NCBI GenBank assembly: GCA_025766275.1
Contig: JAFKAC010000057.1
Location: 186,001 to 250,000, forward strand
Length of the DNA: 64,000 nt
Direction: 5' to 3'
DNA from: Lactarius indigo
Lineage: Eukaryota > Basidiomycota > Agaricomycetes > Russulales > Russulaceae
Shown: positions 12,261 to 23,494 of the stretch, in pieces
Position numbering within the stretch: the stretch's first letter is position 1
Layout: the number at the start of each line of letters is the position of its first letter
The notes under the pieces: generated by a model
The model's database searches: none
What the model was told of the DNA's origin: nothing
What the model saw: only the letters and a program-made list of their open reading frames with translations
Translations under genes and position numbers: made by a program

Positions 12261-12289
12261 CGACCTCGGATGGTGGCTCGACTGCAATT

Positions 12290-13640
12290 GTGGACACTGT
12301 CCCTCTAGGACCAGTCACCGTCTCTCAGTGTGCGACCATAGTTCCCGACCCCGACGATATCTACTTTCTCTACACGCGTCTGACGGTTCTCAAGGCCGCA
12401 GACTGCACCAATACGGGGAATACGGCTTCTGTGGCCTCGGATAAGTGGGTTCGAAACAAGATGCGCTTCTGGTCTGCATAGGACTGACGCCCATCACATG
12501 CGAACCCCTGCGGAATACAAAGACATGGAAGCGGAGTACAGAAGGCCGAGGAAGAGCGAAGATGGCGCGATCCCGTCGTATTTGAGTACGTTCCCCTTCA
12601 AGAAAAACCATATCTAGGAACTGGGGTGGCGATATAGGATGCGTCTTGCGGAAAACGAGGTACGTTCTACCTTCCTTGTTCGCTCCCTGAGGCTGTTATT
12701 TGGATTTTTGATACGCGGCACTGCATTCCCTCCCCCAAAGAGCCCTTCCTCCGTGACTCACCTGGACGAGCGTGGCGTCCCTGCTGTTGCACCATATACC
12801 TCATTTTTCCGTGTTGAGTTTCTATCTCTGGTCTTTCAGCAGCGACAGTCTTCCCAGAGTGACACCTATTCAATTGTGGGAAGCTCAGCAAGGCGTATTC
12901 CTCGAACTCGGGTGAGTGCTCTGGGCACTAAGCGTGCTACTGATTTCTTATTTCATGGGGAATAGATAGAGAAGGAGCGGAACGTGTTGTACTTGCAAAG
13001 GGCCTCTTCGTGCGCAATTATACCGCCACGGACATCCCCACGCTTGCGCAGCTTTTGCACAAGAATCTCCTCTCTGCCTCCGCTTCCATCATCGTTGCTC
13101 TCAATGGGTTGTCCCCACACTGCGCCATGTCGAGTTACACAGCGCTGATGTGCCTCAAATCCGTTGCCTGTTATTGACTGTGTCTACCACCCGCCGCTGC
13201 ACACCGCTGCTGTAGTCGTGGCCAAATTGCGGGCCGAAGATGTCCCACGGGGGTTCTTGCAGGGGTGAACCGCGATGGGGTGGCTGGTGTGGAGCGTTGT
13301 TGAGGACTTTTTGGGTGCTTGCTGGGGGATATGGGTCGGCTGGCGGGAGACTTGGAGTCATTCCTGTATCGTGCGTGGTTCTATTTATTGGAGGGAGTGT
13401 ATATGATACTTTTATGTGCGTCTAACCTACGATTGTCGTAGGTTCTTGACAATATCGTGAGCGAAATAATTATCCGGCATTGACCGTGAAAGTCGTGATA
13501 GAAGGTCAACCAACTCTTGTAATGGGACTGTAAGGAGACGGCTCCGTGACTTGGCGGCCGGGCGAGCGAGAACACTCATATATGCGCTTTAGACTACCTT
13601 CGTTGATTGTTCATCCGTTATAAAGGAGACGGTATCTACT
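12290..13640 (+). pseudogene. Decayed methyltransferase-like block, copy 1
   Basis: This block has several stops and frame changes, so it is not a working gene. Recognisable pieces in order are PDPDDIYFLYTRLTVLK (about 12346), LWEAQQGVFLELG (about 12880, like the vLELG motif I of family-16 protein methyltransferases), a donor at 12918, then ATDIPTLAQLL and NLLSASAS (about 13030-13090). It ends in a non-coding stretch with the perfect inverted repeat AACCTACGA/TCGTAGGTT near 13428-13450. The same order of pieces recurs at 18541-18830, 19390-19640 and 27690-28580. Assignment to the Methyltransf_16 (METTL21/EFM-like) family is an inference from a short motif plus the VLLVVDCIYHPALV-like piece in the other copies. 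Confidence 0.42.
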
Positions 13641-13995
13641 CAGATAAATGCATTTTATAGAGTGCAGTAACTTACATCGATGCGCTTAAGCTTGAGTACT
13701 GTAAGCAGACTCACGCGAGGGTCCGACTACACTGTAACGTATTCACGTCACAGTCTCTTGCTCGCTCTCCGCCGCCCACTGGCGTTCATTTGTCCAAAAA
13801 AATCGACTGAGCGTGGACTTTCCTTACGAACTTTCTTCTGGCCAACAGTCACATAAACTACTGTCATAATATAATTCTTGGCACGAGATGACTCGGAGGC
13901 TGTGCAGGCGTCAACTGCCAAACCATTCCGGCGGCGCCGTGCCATATCTCTTCTGCTAGTATCATACCCGTGGACACCTTCTCGCTACTGCTGCC

Positions 13996-16900
13996 ATGTC
14001 TCAGACATCGACCACAGCTTCCTCTTCTTCTAATCTCCAGGCCATCTTTTATGCTTCTATCAAAGAGTACGAGAAGAAGACCAAGAAAGACCTTCTCGCG
14101 CACCCGTTGTTGGTCCAGTTGCAGACCTGCAACTCTCCCACCGACGTCCTGACCATCCTTCGCACTCAAGTACAACAGTTCGAGCAATCTACGTCCGGTG
14201 ACGATAAATTGACGAAATGGTTGAATCCGACGGTCAATGTTCTTTATGCGTTCTCCGCGGCGCTTGGCGAGGGAGTCGGACTGGTGAGCCGCATTTGATC
14301 GATCCCTCCATGATCTACCATTTGATATCATATTTCTAGGTGTTCTCGCCTGCGAAAGTCATTTTCGCTGGTGCTGGCGTCCTTCTCTTGGTATCTATTA
14401 TCCCAGAAGTCCCTTGCTCGGACTGTTCTGATTCCGGACGTACACAGGCGGCAAAGGACGTTGTTGCGAGCCAAGATACGCTTATTGATATATTCGAGCG
14501 CATTGAGAGCTTCTTCAGACGGCTCGAGGAGTATAGCGAAGTGCCGACGACAGAGGCGATGAAGGATATCATTGTGAAGATAATGGTTGAAGTTCTTGGA
14601 ATATTTGGGATCGTGACGAGAGAGATGAAACAGGGGCGAGCAAGTGAGTCGATCCACGATCAAAATACGTTGCCTTTCGCTGACGGAGATTCAGAGAAAT
14701 ACCTGAAGAAATTGATTGGAAGGAGGGATATCGAGGACGCGCTTATTAGACTGGATAGGCTGACGCAGCAAGAGGTCCAAATGGCGATTGTGCAAGTGCT
14801 GAAAGTTGCACACCGTGTGAAGGACAGAGTAGAAATCGTCGGTGAGCAAGTACAAGGTGTCGATGACAAGGTCAAAGGCGTCGGCGACAAGGTCAACCTG
14901 GCTGTTGAGGGTGCGTTTGTCACGCTGGCTAGTACTCACAAAACGATAATAAACCCATATACGACTAGATGGCAAGGTAGTCAAAGTGACGACATTGGAA
15001 ACGCAAGCTCTATTGCAACAGACGGCAAACAATATCGAAACCGAAATGCGTTCGTGATTCTTTAGCACTGCTACTCTTGCTTGCTGAGACTGAAATGTCA
15101 CCGCAGGGAGCCGGGTACGGAAGGATCACCGGGCGTGGCTGTCACCGCCGGACCCATCCACTAATCAAAACATCGCGTCCACTACTCAACATGATGGGAC
15201 GGCGACATGGTTCTTCCAGGGGAGTATATTCCTGGAATGGAAGTCCAAGGCCACCACATCCTTGCTGTGGATCCACGGGAAACGTGCGCCTTCCTCTCCA
15301 TTCATATCCTCCCAGATATTAATCGCCTCTAACCATTGTAGCGGGTTCAGGGAAGAGCATTCTTTGGTTCGTCATCATTTTTCGAGTCGACCTTGAGGAA
15401 CTTACGCCGCCAACTAGCTCCGCAATCATCCAAGACATAATAGCCTTGCGCGAGGCTGGACTAGCATCCATGGCGTATTTTTATTTCGATTTCAAGGACA
15501 CTGATAAACAAAACATCCGCAACCTGCTTCCTTCACTTCTTACACAGCTCTCCGCTCGTTCCGACAGTTTCTGCGACATACTCTCCAACGTTCATAAAGC
15601 ACACGACGATGGCGCTCAAAAGCCCAGCACCAGCACGCTGGTCACGTGTCTTAAAGAGATGCTCGCGCTACCTAGTCAAGGCCCAATCTACATTATCTTG
15701 GACGCCCTAGACGAATGTCCCAATAAAATTGGAATTCCACCCGCCCGCAAACAGGTCCTTGATCTCATAAAGGACCTTGTCGGCCTCCAGCTCCCAACTC
15801 TTCATATATGTGTCACGAGCCGTCCGGAGAACGACATCAGAGCCGTCCTTGAAACCCTAGCGTTTCACCCGGTCTCGATTCACGAACAAAGCGGACAAAA
15901 GAAGGATATTGAGGACTATATCAGATCTGTCGTTTACGCGGACTCGGATACGGCGATGAGGAGGTGGAGGGATAAGGATAAAGAGCTAGTTATTGAGACG
16001 CTCACGGAAAGAGCTGATGGAATGTAAGCGCGAATAAGAACATCCGAATGACGCTTACTGACTATTTGGCAGGTTCCGTTGGGTTTTCTGTCAGCTGGAA
16101 GTGTTGCAACATTGCTTTCCACAAAGCATCCGGCAGACGCTGAACGAATTGCCGAAATCACTGGACGAGACTTACGAGCGAGTGTTGAAGGAGATCGGGA
16201 TGGCCAACAGAGATCACGCTCGTCGTCTCTTACAATGTCTCACCGCGGCTGTTCGGCCTCTACGTGTCGAGGAGCTCGCAGAAATACTTGCGCTTGACTT
16301 TGATGAGGCGGAAGGAGCGACACCGAAGTTGAAGGAGGACTGGCGATGGGAGGATCGGCAGCGAGCTGTGCTATCTACGTGCTCAAGCTTGATCACCCAA
16401 GTTGGCGATGGCGATTCGCAGGTCATTCAGTTTTCGCATTTTTCGGTGAAGGAATTCTTGACTTCCGATCGGCTTGCGACTTCTAAAGGAGACGCTTCGT
16501 ACTTTCATATCATTCCCGAGCCAGCACACACGACCCTCGCCCAGGCTTGCTTGGGAACACTTCTTCAGTTGAACGGCAGCACTGACGGTGACCAGGTCGA
16601 AGATAGGTTTCCGTTGGCTCAATACGCCAGTCAGCATTGGGTGAAGCATGCGCAGTTCGGACAGGTGTCGTCACGCATAAAAGATGGGATGCGACATCTT
16701 TTTGACTCGACCAAACCCCATTTTTCCCAGTGGCTCCGGTTGCACGACATCGACGATCGCTGGTTTCAGTTCGGAGATCGCACCGAACATCGTGGATCCC
16801 CACTGTATTATGCATCATTGTGCGGATTTCGTGACCTGGCAGCGCATATCATCGTCGAGCATCCCGAGCAAGTAAATGCGAGGGGTGGCCTCAATCACAG

Positions 16901-17879
16901 CCCGCTGGCTGCGGCATTGTACAAGAGACACTTCAAGGTGGCCAAGCTATTACACCAGCATGGCGCGGCTGTGGATGTTACTGACGACCTCGATCATCGG
17001 ACTCCACTATTTGCCGCATCAAAGAATGGATTTATTGGTGTCACGCAGTGGTTACTCGATCGCGACGCAGATCCGAATACGCAACTAGACGATCACTTCA
17101 CTCCCATTATTACAGCTGCACAGAATGGACACCTTGAGGTTGTTCGGATGTTACTGGCGCACCACGCACGCATCGACGCCGCGACTAACGGCGGCAATAC
17201 TGCATTGCACCTGGCATCGAAAAATGGTCACGTGGAGATCGTGAGGCTACTACACCAACATGGGGCGGAAATCAGCGCACACGATAAGGACTACTCGACG
17301 CCATTACACCTGGCGTCATCTAATGGGAAGCTTGAGGTTGCAGGTCTACTACTTGACCATGGCGCAAGCGTGGAGGCTAAGAACAAGGACGGAATGACTT
17401 CATTGCACGAGGCGTCATCCGAGGGCGAAACAGAGATCGTGCGCTTGCTGCTCGATCGGGGGGCAAATGTCCATGCAGAGGACAAGGACGGGTGCACTCC
17501 GTTGCACCTGGCGTCATACAACGGCCGAAGAGAGGTTGTACGCTTGCTACTCGTTTGTGGTGCGAGTGCGGGTGCCAAGAAGAAGGACGGAAGGACCTCA
17601 TTGCACGAGGCGTCATCCGTGGGCGAAATAGATACTGTGCGCTTGCTGCTCGACCACGGCGTGGACATGAACGCAGACGACGCGGACGGATGGACTCCAT
17701 TGCACATAGCGTCGTCCAAAGGCTTCTCAGTGACCGTGCGCCTACTTCTCGACCGTGGTGCGAGTGTCGATGCCAAGAACAAGGAAGGGAGGACGCCATA
17801 CCAGGTAGCGTCAGGGAAAAGAAAGAACGCGATCCTACGGATGTTAATGGCGCACGATGGGCGTGTAGGAGTGCTATAG
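13996..17879 (+). CDS. NLR-type STAND protein: Goodbye - NACHT - ankyrin repeats
   Basis: Seven exons (13996-14283, 14340-14931, 14969-15049, 15107-15283, 15342-15366, 15418-16023, 16073-17879) join in phase to a predicted 1191-aa protein without stops. Residues ~15-120 match the fungal STAND N-terminal Goodbye domain. A helical region with GVDDKVK-type repeats follows at about 285-305. NACHT has Walker A GKPGSGKS at 378-385 (assembled across two introns) and Walker B ILDALDEC at about 481-488. About 11 ankyrin repeats run from ~830 to 1185 (TPLHLAS...VRLLL pattern). Fungal NLRs of this layout are proposed non-self or injury sensors in the cytoplasm; the function of this one is unknown. The 37-bp intron at 14932-14968 is unusually short but conserved in the sister gene at 23495. 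The start is the ATG conserved in both copies. Confidence 0.9.
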
Positions 17880-18540
17880 GTTACTCTACAAATGTGTGTT
17901 AAGTCACCGTAGTACTATGTACTAATTACGGGAAGCGAATGACATATTTATATTGGCACTGGGTTGGAGTGTCGTCGCTATATATTCACTGTAAGATGTG
18001 AAAAATTTGCGGCTTTTATAGCAGAACACAGGCGGCAAGACCAAATGTACATCCGTCACTGGCACCGTATTTATTCCGTCGGTGTGACCTAAAGGTGCCA
18101 GTGATATCTCTTAGTTATGGATCGTCTCGTAGCTCCAGGTGTCCTGACGATGGCAGTCGGAGCCCAGCTTCACGGTAATGTGTGATTCGGTGTGGAGGCG
18201 CTGTTCATAGTCGGTATTTCACTGTCCGTTGATTGTGCCCAGAACGATGTGCTGCTCACTGTCGCGGAATCGTGGATTCGACTGGGGCGATGACTGAAGT
18301 ACGGTGGTCACACTCGCCTGAACCCACGTACATTCGCATCCTTACTCTGCAAGTCACTCTGTCAAGTAAACATTCGGATACCGGACCGGGTCGGATGTAG
18401 CAAACACTGAACAAACGGCGAGCCCTGTAGTGCGCACAACAGACATCCCTCGCTCGTCCTGCGGCGCAGAACATCCTCTCAATCCCGGCTTCCACCTCCG
18501 TTCCTGTAATAACTCTCGACTTCACTCTCCCCGCGTTGTG
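17880..18540. other. Intergenic, nothing recognised
   Basis: This is the 3' flank of the NLR gene. I see no open frame with a family motif and no repeat shared with other parts of the window. Confidence 0.5.
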
Positions 18541-18830
18541 CTAGGCCAACGTTCTCGGCGCTGATGCACTGGCACCGAACGTGCTACTCGTCGTGGACTG
18601 CATCTACCACCCGGCACTAGTACGCCCATTGCTAACGACGCTGACTACTCTCGCGACACCGCAGACGGAAGACGTTACGTTCTGAGAAAATTCTTACAGG
18701 GGTGGATCGCGCGGGGGTGGTGAGTATGGAGTGTACGTCAGGACTTGCTGGGTGCGCGCTGAGTAATGTGGATCGACTGGCGGTAGAGGTAAAGTAACGA
18801 AATATTATATTGGGAAGAGGGCGAGCTATT
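18541..18830 (+). pseudogene. Methyltransferase-like block, tail fragment
   Basis: One frame reads VLGADALAPNVLLVVDC followed by IYHPALVRPLL, a pattern seen near the C-terminal half of family-16 methyltransferases. It corresponds to 13170-13360 in copy 1. The rest is broken and no complete gene can be built. Confidence 0.4.
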
Positions 18831-19389
18831 GATTTGGGGCGAGCAGGCTCGGGACGCTCACAATACGTACTTGGAATACGTTCGTCGTTCTTTCATCAAT
18901 TCGTTCGAGTCTGCTACATGACGTAGTGGGGGTGAATCGCATACCATAGCATACACAACCCCACAGACTATTACTGGTACATGGACCAAGTTTTTGTGTT
19001 AGGTACTGAGTGCTGAGATTCGGTAAATTCGTCTCTTGCCATGACTCTCTGTGGTTCTCGTATCAGGTTTCTGTAGTCTATTGGATACAGGCTCAGCTTA
19101 CTAGATTCTCGGTTTGACTCTTGGGTACAGTACGGGCGCCACCAGTGAGCGCTAGTGAGCGCTAGTGAGGAAAATTGGGACGACGCGACCATGTGACACT
19201 CTCTCTACTGACAGTCTCGGGCTCCCATCCTCACCCATTCAAGTTTCACCTGTCCAAAGCGTTTGACTTTTTGTTCATGAATTTTCCTTCAAACAACTGG
19301 TTATTTGCCACCTATATATCCTCACCCACCCAGTATGATTTGTCAGAATCGAGGATCCTCCAGTCGCTGGCGACCCCTCATCAATCCTC

Positions 19390-19640
19390 ATCCGAATGGC
19401 TGGTACGGGTCTAGTTTTCAACCCCGATGATGAGATCTTCTTTCTCTACACGCGTCTGGAGGGTCTCAAGCCACCGACAGCACCTACACGGAACATTTCC
19501 ACGGCCTCAAATCGGAGAATTCGAACCAAGACGCGCTTCTGGTCTACATCAAGGTGAGTGCTCCCACCACGTGCGAGCCCCCACGAAATTCAGACAGGGA
19601 ACCAGAGGAGGAAACGTAGGAGTGGGGTTGGTGTACGGAG
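19390..19640 (+). pseudogene. Methyltransferase-like block, head fragment
   Basis: FNPDDEIFFLYTRLEGLK (about 19415-19470) and RTKTRFWST (about 19530) are parallel to the pieces at 12340-12480 in copy 1. The start MAGTGLVFNPDDE at 19397 needs a frame change soon after. The fragment runs directly into an NLR fragment at 19646, so it is probably a rearrangement scar. Confidence 0.45.
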
Positions 19641-19645
19641 GGCCA

Positions 19646-20486
19646 GGGAGAAGTGCAGGGGCGAGCAAGTGAGTCGATCCAAGATCACGATGCACTTCTT
19701 GTTGTTAATGGAGACTCAGAGAAATACCTGAAGAAATTGATTGGAAGGAGGGATATCGATGACGCGCTTGTTAGACTGGATCGGTTGACACAGCAAGAGG
19801 TCCAAATGGCGATTTTGCAGGTGCTAAAAGTTGCACACCGTGTGAAGGATAGAGTAGAAACCGTCGGTGAGCAAGTACAAGGTGTCGATGACAAGGTCAA
19901 AGACGTCGGCGACCAGGTTAATGTGGCTGTTGAGGGTGCGTTTGTCACGTTGGCTGGTACTCACAAAAGGATGGTAAAGCCATATACGGCTAGATGGCAA
20001 GGTAGTCAAAGCGACGACATTGGAAACACAAGCTCTATTGCAAACGGCAAACAATATCGACACCGAAAGGCGTTCGTGATTCTTTAGCACTGCTTCTCTT
20101 GCTTGCTGAGACTTAAATGTCACCACAGGGAGCCGCTTACGGAAGGATCACCGGGCGTGGCTGTCACCGCCGGGCCCATCCACTAATCAAAACATCGCGT
20201 CTACTGCTCAACACTATGGGTCAGCAACAGGGTTCTTCCAGGGGAGTTTGTTCCTGGAATGGAAGTCCAAGGCCACCAGATCCTTGCTGTGGATCCACGG
20301 CAAACGTGCGCCTTTCTCCCCATTCATATCCTCCCATATATTGATCGCCTCTAACCATTTTAGCGGGTTCAGGGAAGAGCATTCTTTGGTTCGTCATCAT
20401 TTGTCGAGTTCACCTTGAGGAACTTACGCCGCCAACTAGCTCCACAATCATCCAAGATATAATAATTTTGTGCGAGGCTGGACCAG
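19646..20486 (+). pseudogene. NLR fragment (end of N-terminal region to NACHT P-loop)
   Basis: This copy is very similar to 14626-15440 of the first NLR. It begins at QGRASESIQDHDALL, keeps the helical region and the same short introns (for example the 37-bp intron after LTLAG), and reaches the P-loop GSGKSIL exon and CSTIIQDIIILCEAG. It stops at about 20486, where sequence of a protein kinase starts. The Goodbye start, the rest of NACHT and all ankyrin repeats are missing, so it cannot make a working NLR. The NLR frame does not continue in phase into the kinase. Confidence 0.85.
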
Positions 20487-20489
20487 CTT

Positions 20490-22598
20490 ATGCGGGAGGT
20501 CGGCCTGGTCAAGCGATTGCCGCACCGCAGCATCGTCAAGTACGAAGGGATGGCCTGGGACGAGAATACTCTCAGCATTGTGCTTGAGTACGTCGCCCCC
20601 TTCCTCCTTTATATACCGTGCTGTGCCACTGCCTGCCCGTTTACCTCCCTGTTGCTGCGCATTCTGTTTTTGCACATACTAACTTATGACTGCGCATCAC
20701 GTGTGCTCTTTCAGGTATGCCGAGAACGGTTCCCTTGGGCAGACTCTCAATGCATTCGGCAAGTTGAACGAGAAATTGGTGGCAAGCTACGTGTTCAAGA
20801 TCCTCGAGGGGTTGGACTACCTTCATCGCAGCGACGTCGTGCATTGCGACTTCAAGGTGGCGAACATCATCACGACGAAGACTGGGAACGTAAAGCTATC
20901 CGACTTTGTGGTCTCGCTCAACCTGCGCGCGATGGAACGCTCGATCAAGGACGTCGCGGGCACGCCGAACTGGATGGACCCGGAAGTTATTGAGCTTAAA
21001 GGCGCGTCACCCAAGTCTGACATTTGGTCACTTGGGTGCACGGTTATCGAGCTACTGATGGGACGCCCGCCGTATGGGGATATCGGGAATGCGATAACAG
21101 GTGAGTGGTTTGGTGTTGCTCAGCTTTCCCGCAGTTATTAACCCAAATGAAGCGCATATAGTGATGTTCCGAATAGTCGAAGATGAGTCTCCGCCAATTC
21201 CTGAACACTTTTCCGGTCCACTTGTAGCGTTCCTCAAGGAGTGTTTCCACAAGGACCCGTCGATGCGATCAAGCGCGGAGCAACTATTTGAGCATGAGTG
21301 GCTGAAGAACCATTGGGGCTTGAACAAGGTGAGTCTGGTGATAATATCTGTAGGAAAGGAAAGACTAAATTTGCGGATTTTTCAAAGGACTTGCGACCAC
21401 AGGATAGCATACCTTTCCTTCGGCGAGTGAGCGCCGACCTGCAAAATAATGGCGCGGCCGACGTTTGATGGCAAATCTCGAGCTTGACTCCCCGATTCCC
21501 GTGTACGCAGACCAGCAATTTGACGGTGACAAGGCGATGCTATCCAGCTTCGCCAGGTCATCGCTCTTTTACAGGCAGTGCATCACCAGTCCTCCCCGAA
21601 GTCCCGCAAAGCGACGCAGACCTCTTTGAGATACCTTTGTGAAGACGACCTTTAGCAAACGTGCGTCTCGCATTATCATTTCAGTGGGCGTGAACCCGAT
21701 CTGAGGGCTAATCGATCTGTAGCCGTCAACTGCCGCGTGTGCATGGAGCCGGCGAAGAAGGGCGCACTATGTTCGCACTGCAGCCTCATCGCACACTCCA
21801 AGCGCGCAGGCCGCGCAGCGCTTACTTGCGACCTTCGCTCGAAACTGCTCACGTATGCCCATTTCGCGGAGCGTGGCAGTAGTCCCGCCGAGTTTTTCCC
21901 ACGCCTGCCGAATTACTACCCTGCGAGCGCGAGCTCATCTCGAGGCAGCCTCTACTGTGATCGTGACCAGCGGGAACGGGAGCGTACGAACTTACCCCAG
22001 CTTTCTCCGACGTCGTCCCCATATCCGCCTATAGCGTATAAGGTCCTCTCGCCATTCAACAAGCGCTCGCGCGCCTCTCACGCACGACCTGACACCCTCC
22101 AACTCATCTGTCTCACTCGCCGGCGCTACGCCCTTGCAATCCAAAGTGACCAGCGTGATACCGGAGGGGAACGTTATACGCCGGAAACTGTCCATCATCC
22201 TCACGCGCCAACGAGAACCTCAACAGGTGAATAATACGCACCTGAGAGAACGCCCTCAGTCGATCTCGTCGTGCGCAACCTCGCAACAGTCGCCGGCATC
22301 GCAATCACCTCAATCGAACAGCTTGCGAAGCTTACAGGCGGTCGTGGCTGCTACGGGGAACAGCAGCAGCGCGTCCTCGGCTAGCCGGGCCGCGCGCGTC
22401 GATCCGTCTGCCGCGACGACGGCTTCTTCGTTCGTCGATGCTGCGGTTGACGTTGCTGGTGCATCGTGTGTGACGGTGCCAGATACTGCTGCGCCGACGG
22501 TCGCTTCGCGGGATAAGAAGAGGATGATGACGATGACGAGGCGCGCGCGTGGCGACTCGTCGAAGGCTTCGAACGGCGGAAACTGCTCCATCCAGTGA
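20490..22598 (+). pseudogene. STE11/Cdc7(SepH)-like protein kinase, N-truncated and catalytically altered
   Basis: From 20490 the sequence has the kinase block starting at helix C (HRSIVKYEGM), a short intron, then YAENGSL, LDYLHRSDVVHCDFKVAN, DFVVSLN, GTPNWMDPEVIEL, SDIWSLGCTVIELL and the C-lobe to about 21330. The usual relatives have HRD and DFG; here these read HCD (20842-20850) and DFV. The glycine loop and VAIK lysine are absent because the gene is cut by the NLR fragment. A C1-like finger follows (CRVCMEPAKKGALCSHC, about 21729-21780) with HSKRA where HSKCA is expected, then a Ser/Ala-rich tail. This layout matches fungal septation-initiation kinases. It is most likely a broken copy of a gene located elsewhere. 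Confidence 0.72.
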
Positions 22599-23494
22599 GG
22601 GAGGGAGGAACGAAAAAAAAGTTATGCGCTGTCGCTTGCGATTTTCCTTTATTCGCTTCGCAATTCCTCCCCGCCAATCTGATGCGTCCACCCCAAATTT
22701 TCTTGACCTCCCTTTACAGTAACCTTTGTCAGTTGTATGCGTCTGTCTTCCCAGACTGGATCTCCGCGGATTTGTGTGTTCGATTCTGCTTGTTGTATGT
22801 ACTCGCAACTCGTACTATCTACCCATTTTTACTCTCATCTCTTCTTCGTTCTTCATTTCTCCATCATTCATTATGTATCCTTGATACCTCTTCCCACCGT
22901 CATCCATCAAAAGTTAATACCTTACGGACATGTCCAAGCACTTCGGATTTACTCATGGTCTTTCTCTGACGGCTACCGGCTACCTATCACCTACTACATC
23001 CCTACCTCCGCCGACCATCTATCACTATACTCCTTACAATCCGACGGCTTCGCCACATTCACGGGTAATATATCTATCCATCGTCATAGCTAGTTCCCGC
23101 GTCCGATTAATTTGTGCGATTTGAGAGAGAAAAGATATGAGAGCAATCACTTGAACTCGGATCGAAGCTCGACTTCGACTTAAATTCGGATATCGTTCAA
23201 CCCTCTTCAGGTCACAGAGGACGCCGACGTCGAGAACTGAGACCACCCTCGACACTCCACCGCGCGGGCCTCTGTCCAAGTCCGCCGGCGAAAATGATTC
23301 AGGTGGTTCGCGCATTACGGTTTCGGCGTAGCCAAAATTCATATCGGATTGTCTACGAGCCGAGGCGGTGCGGGCGTCACCAGGCAAGCCTCGTGGCGAA
23401 CTATTCTAGATCTGGTATTCCCACTCGGCCGCTTCTCATCCGCAGTGCCAGTATCATACTCCAGCCTCAGACGTCTATCCTCGCTGCTGTTGCA
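22599..23494. other. Intergenic region upstream of the second NLR
   Basis: It is pyrimidine-rich around 22690-22960. An open frame runs into the NLR start from 23294 but is not conserved upstream of the other copy. I see no recognisable gene. Confidence 0.5.

Noticed and set aside
19646..21330. Functional NLR-kinase fusion gene
   Set aside because: The NACHT frame and the kinase frame do not join in phase, the kinase N-lobe is missing and both catalytic motifs are altered.
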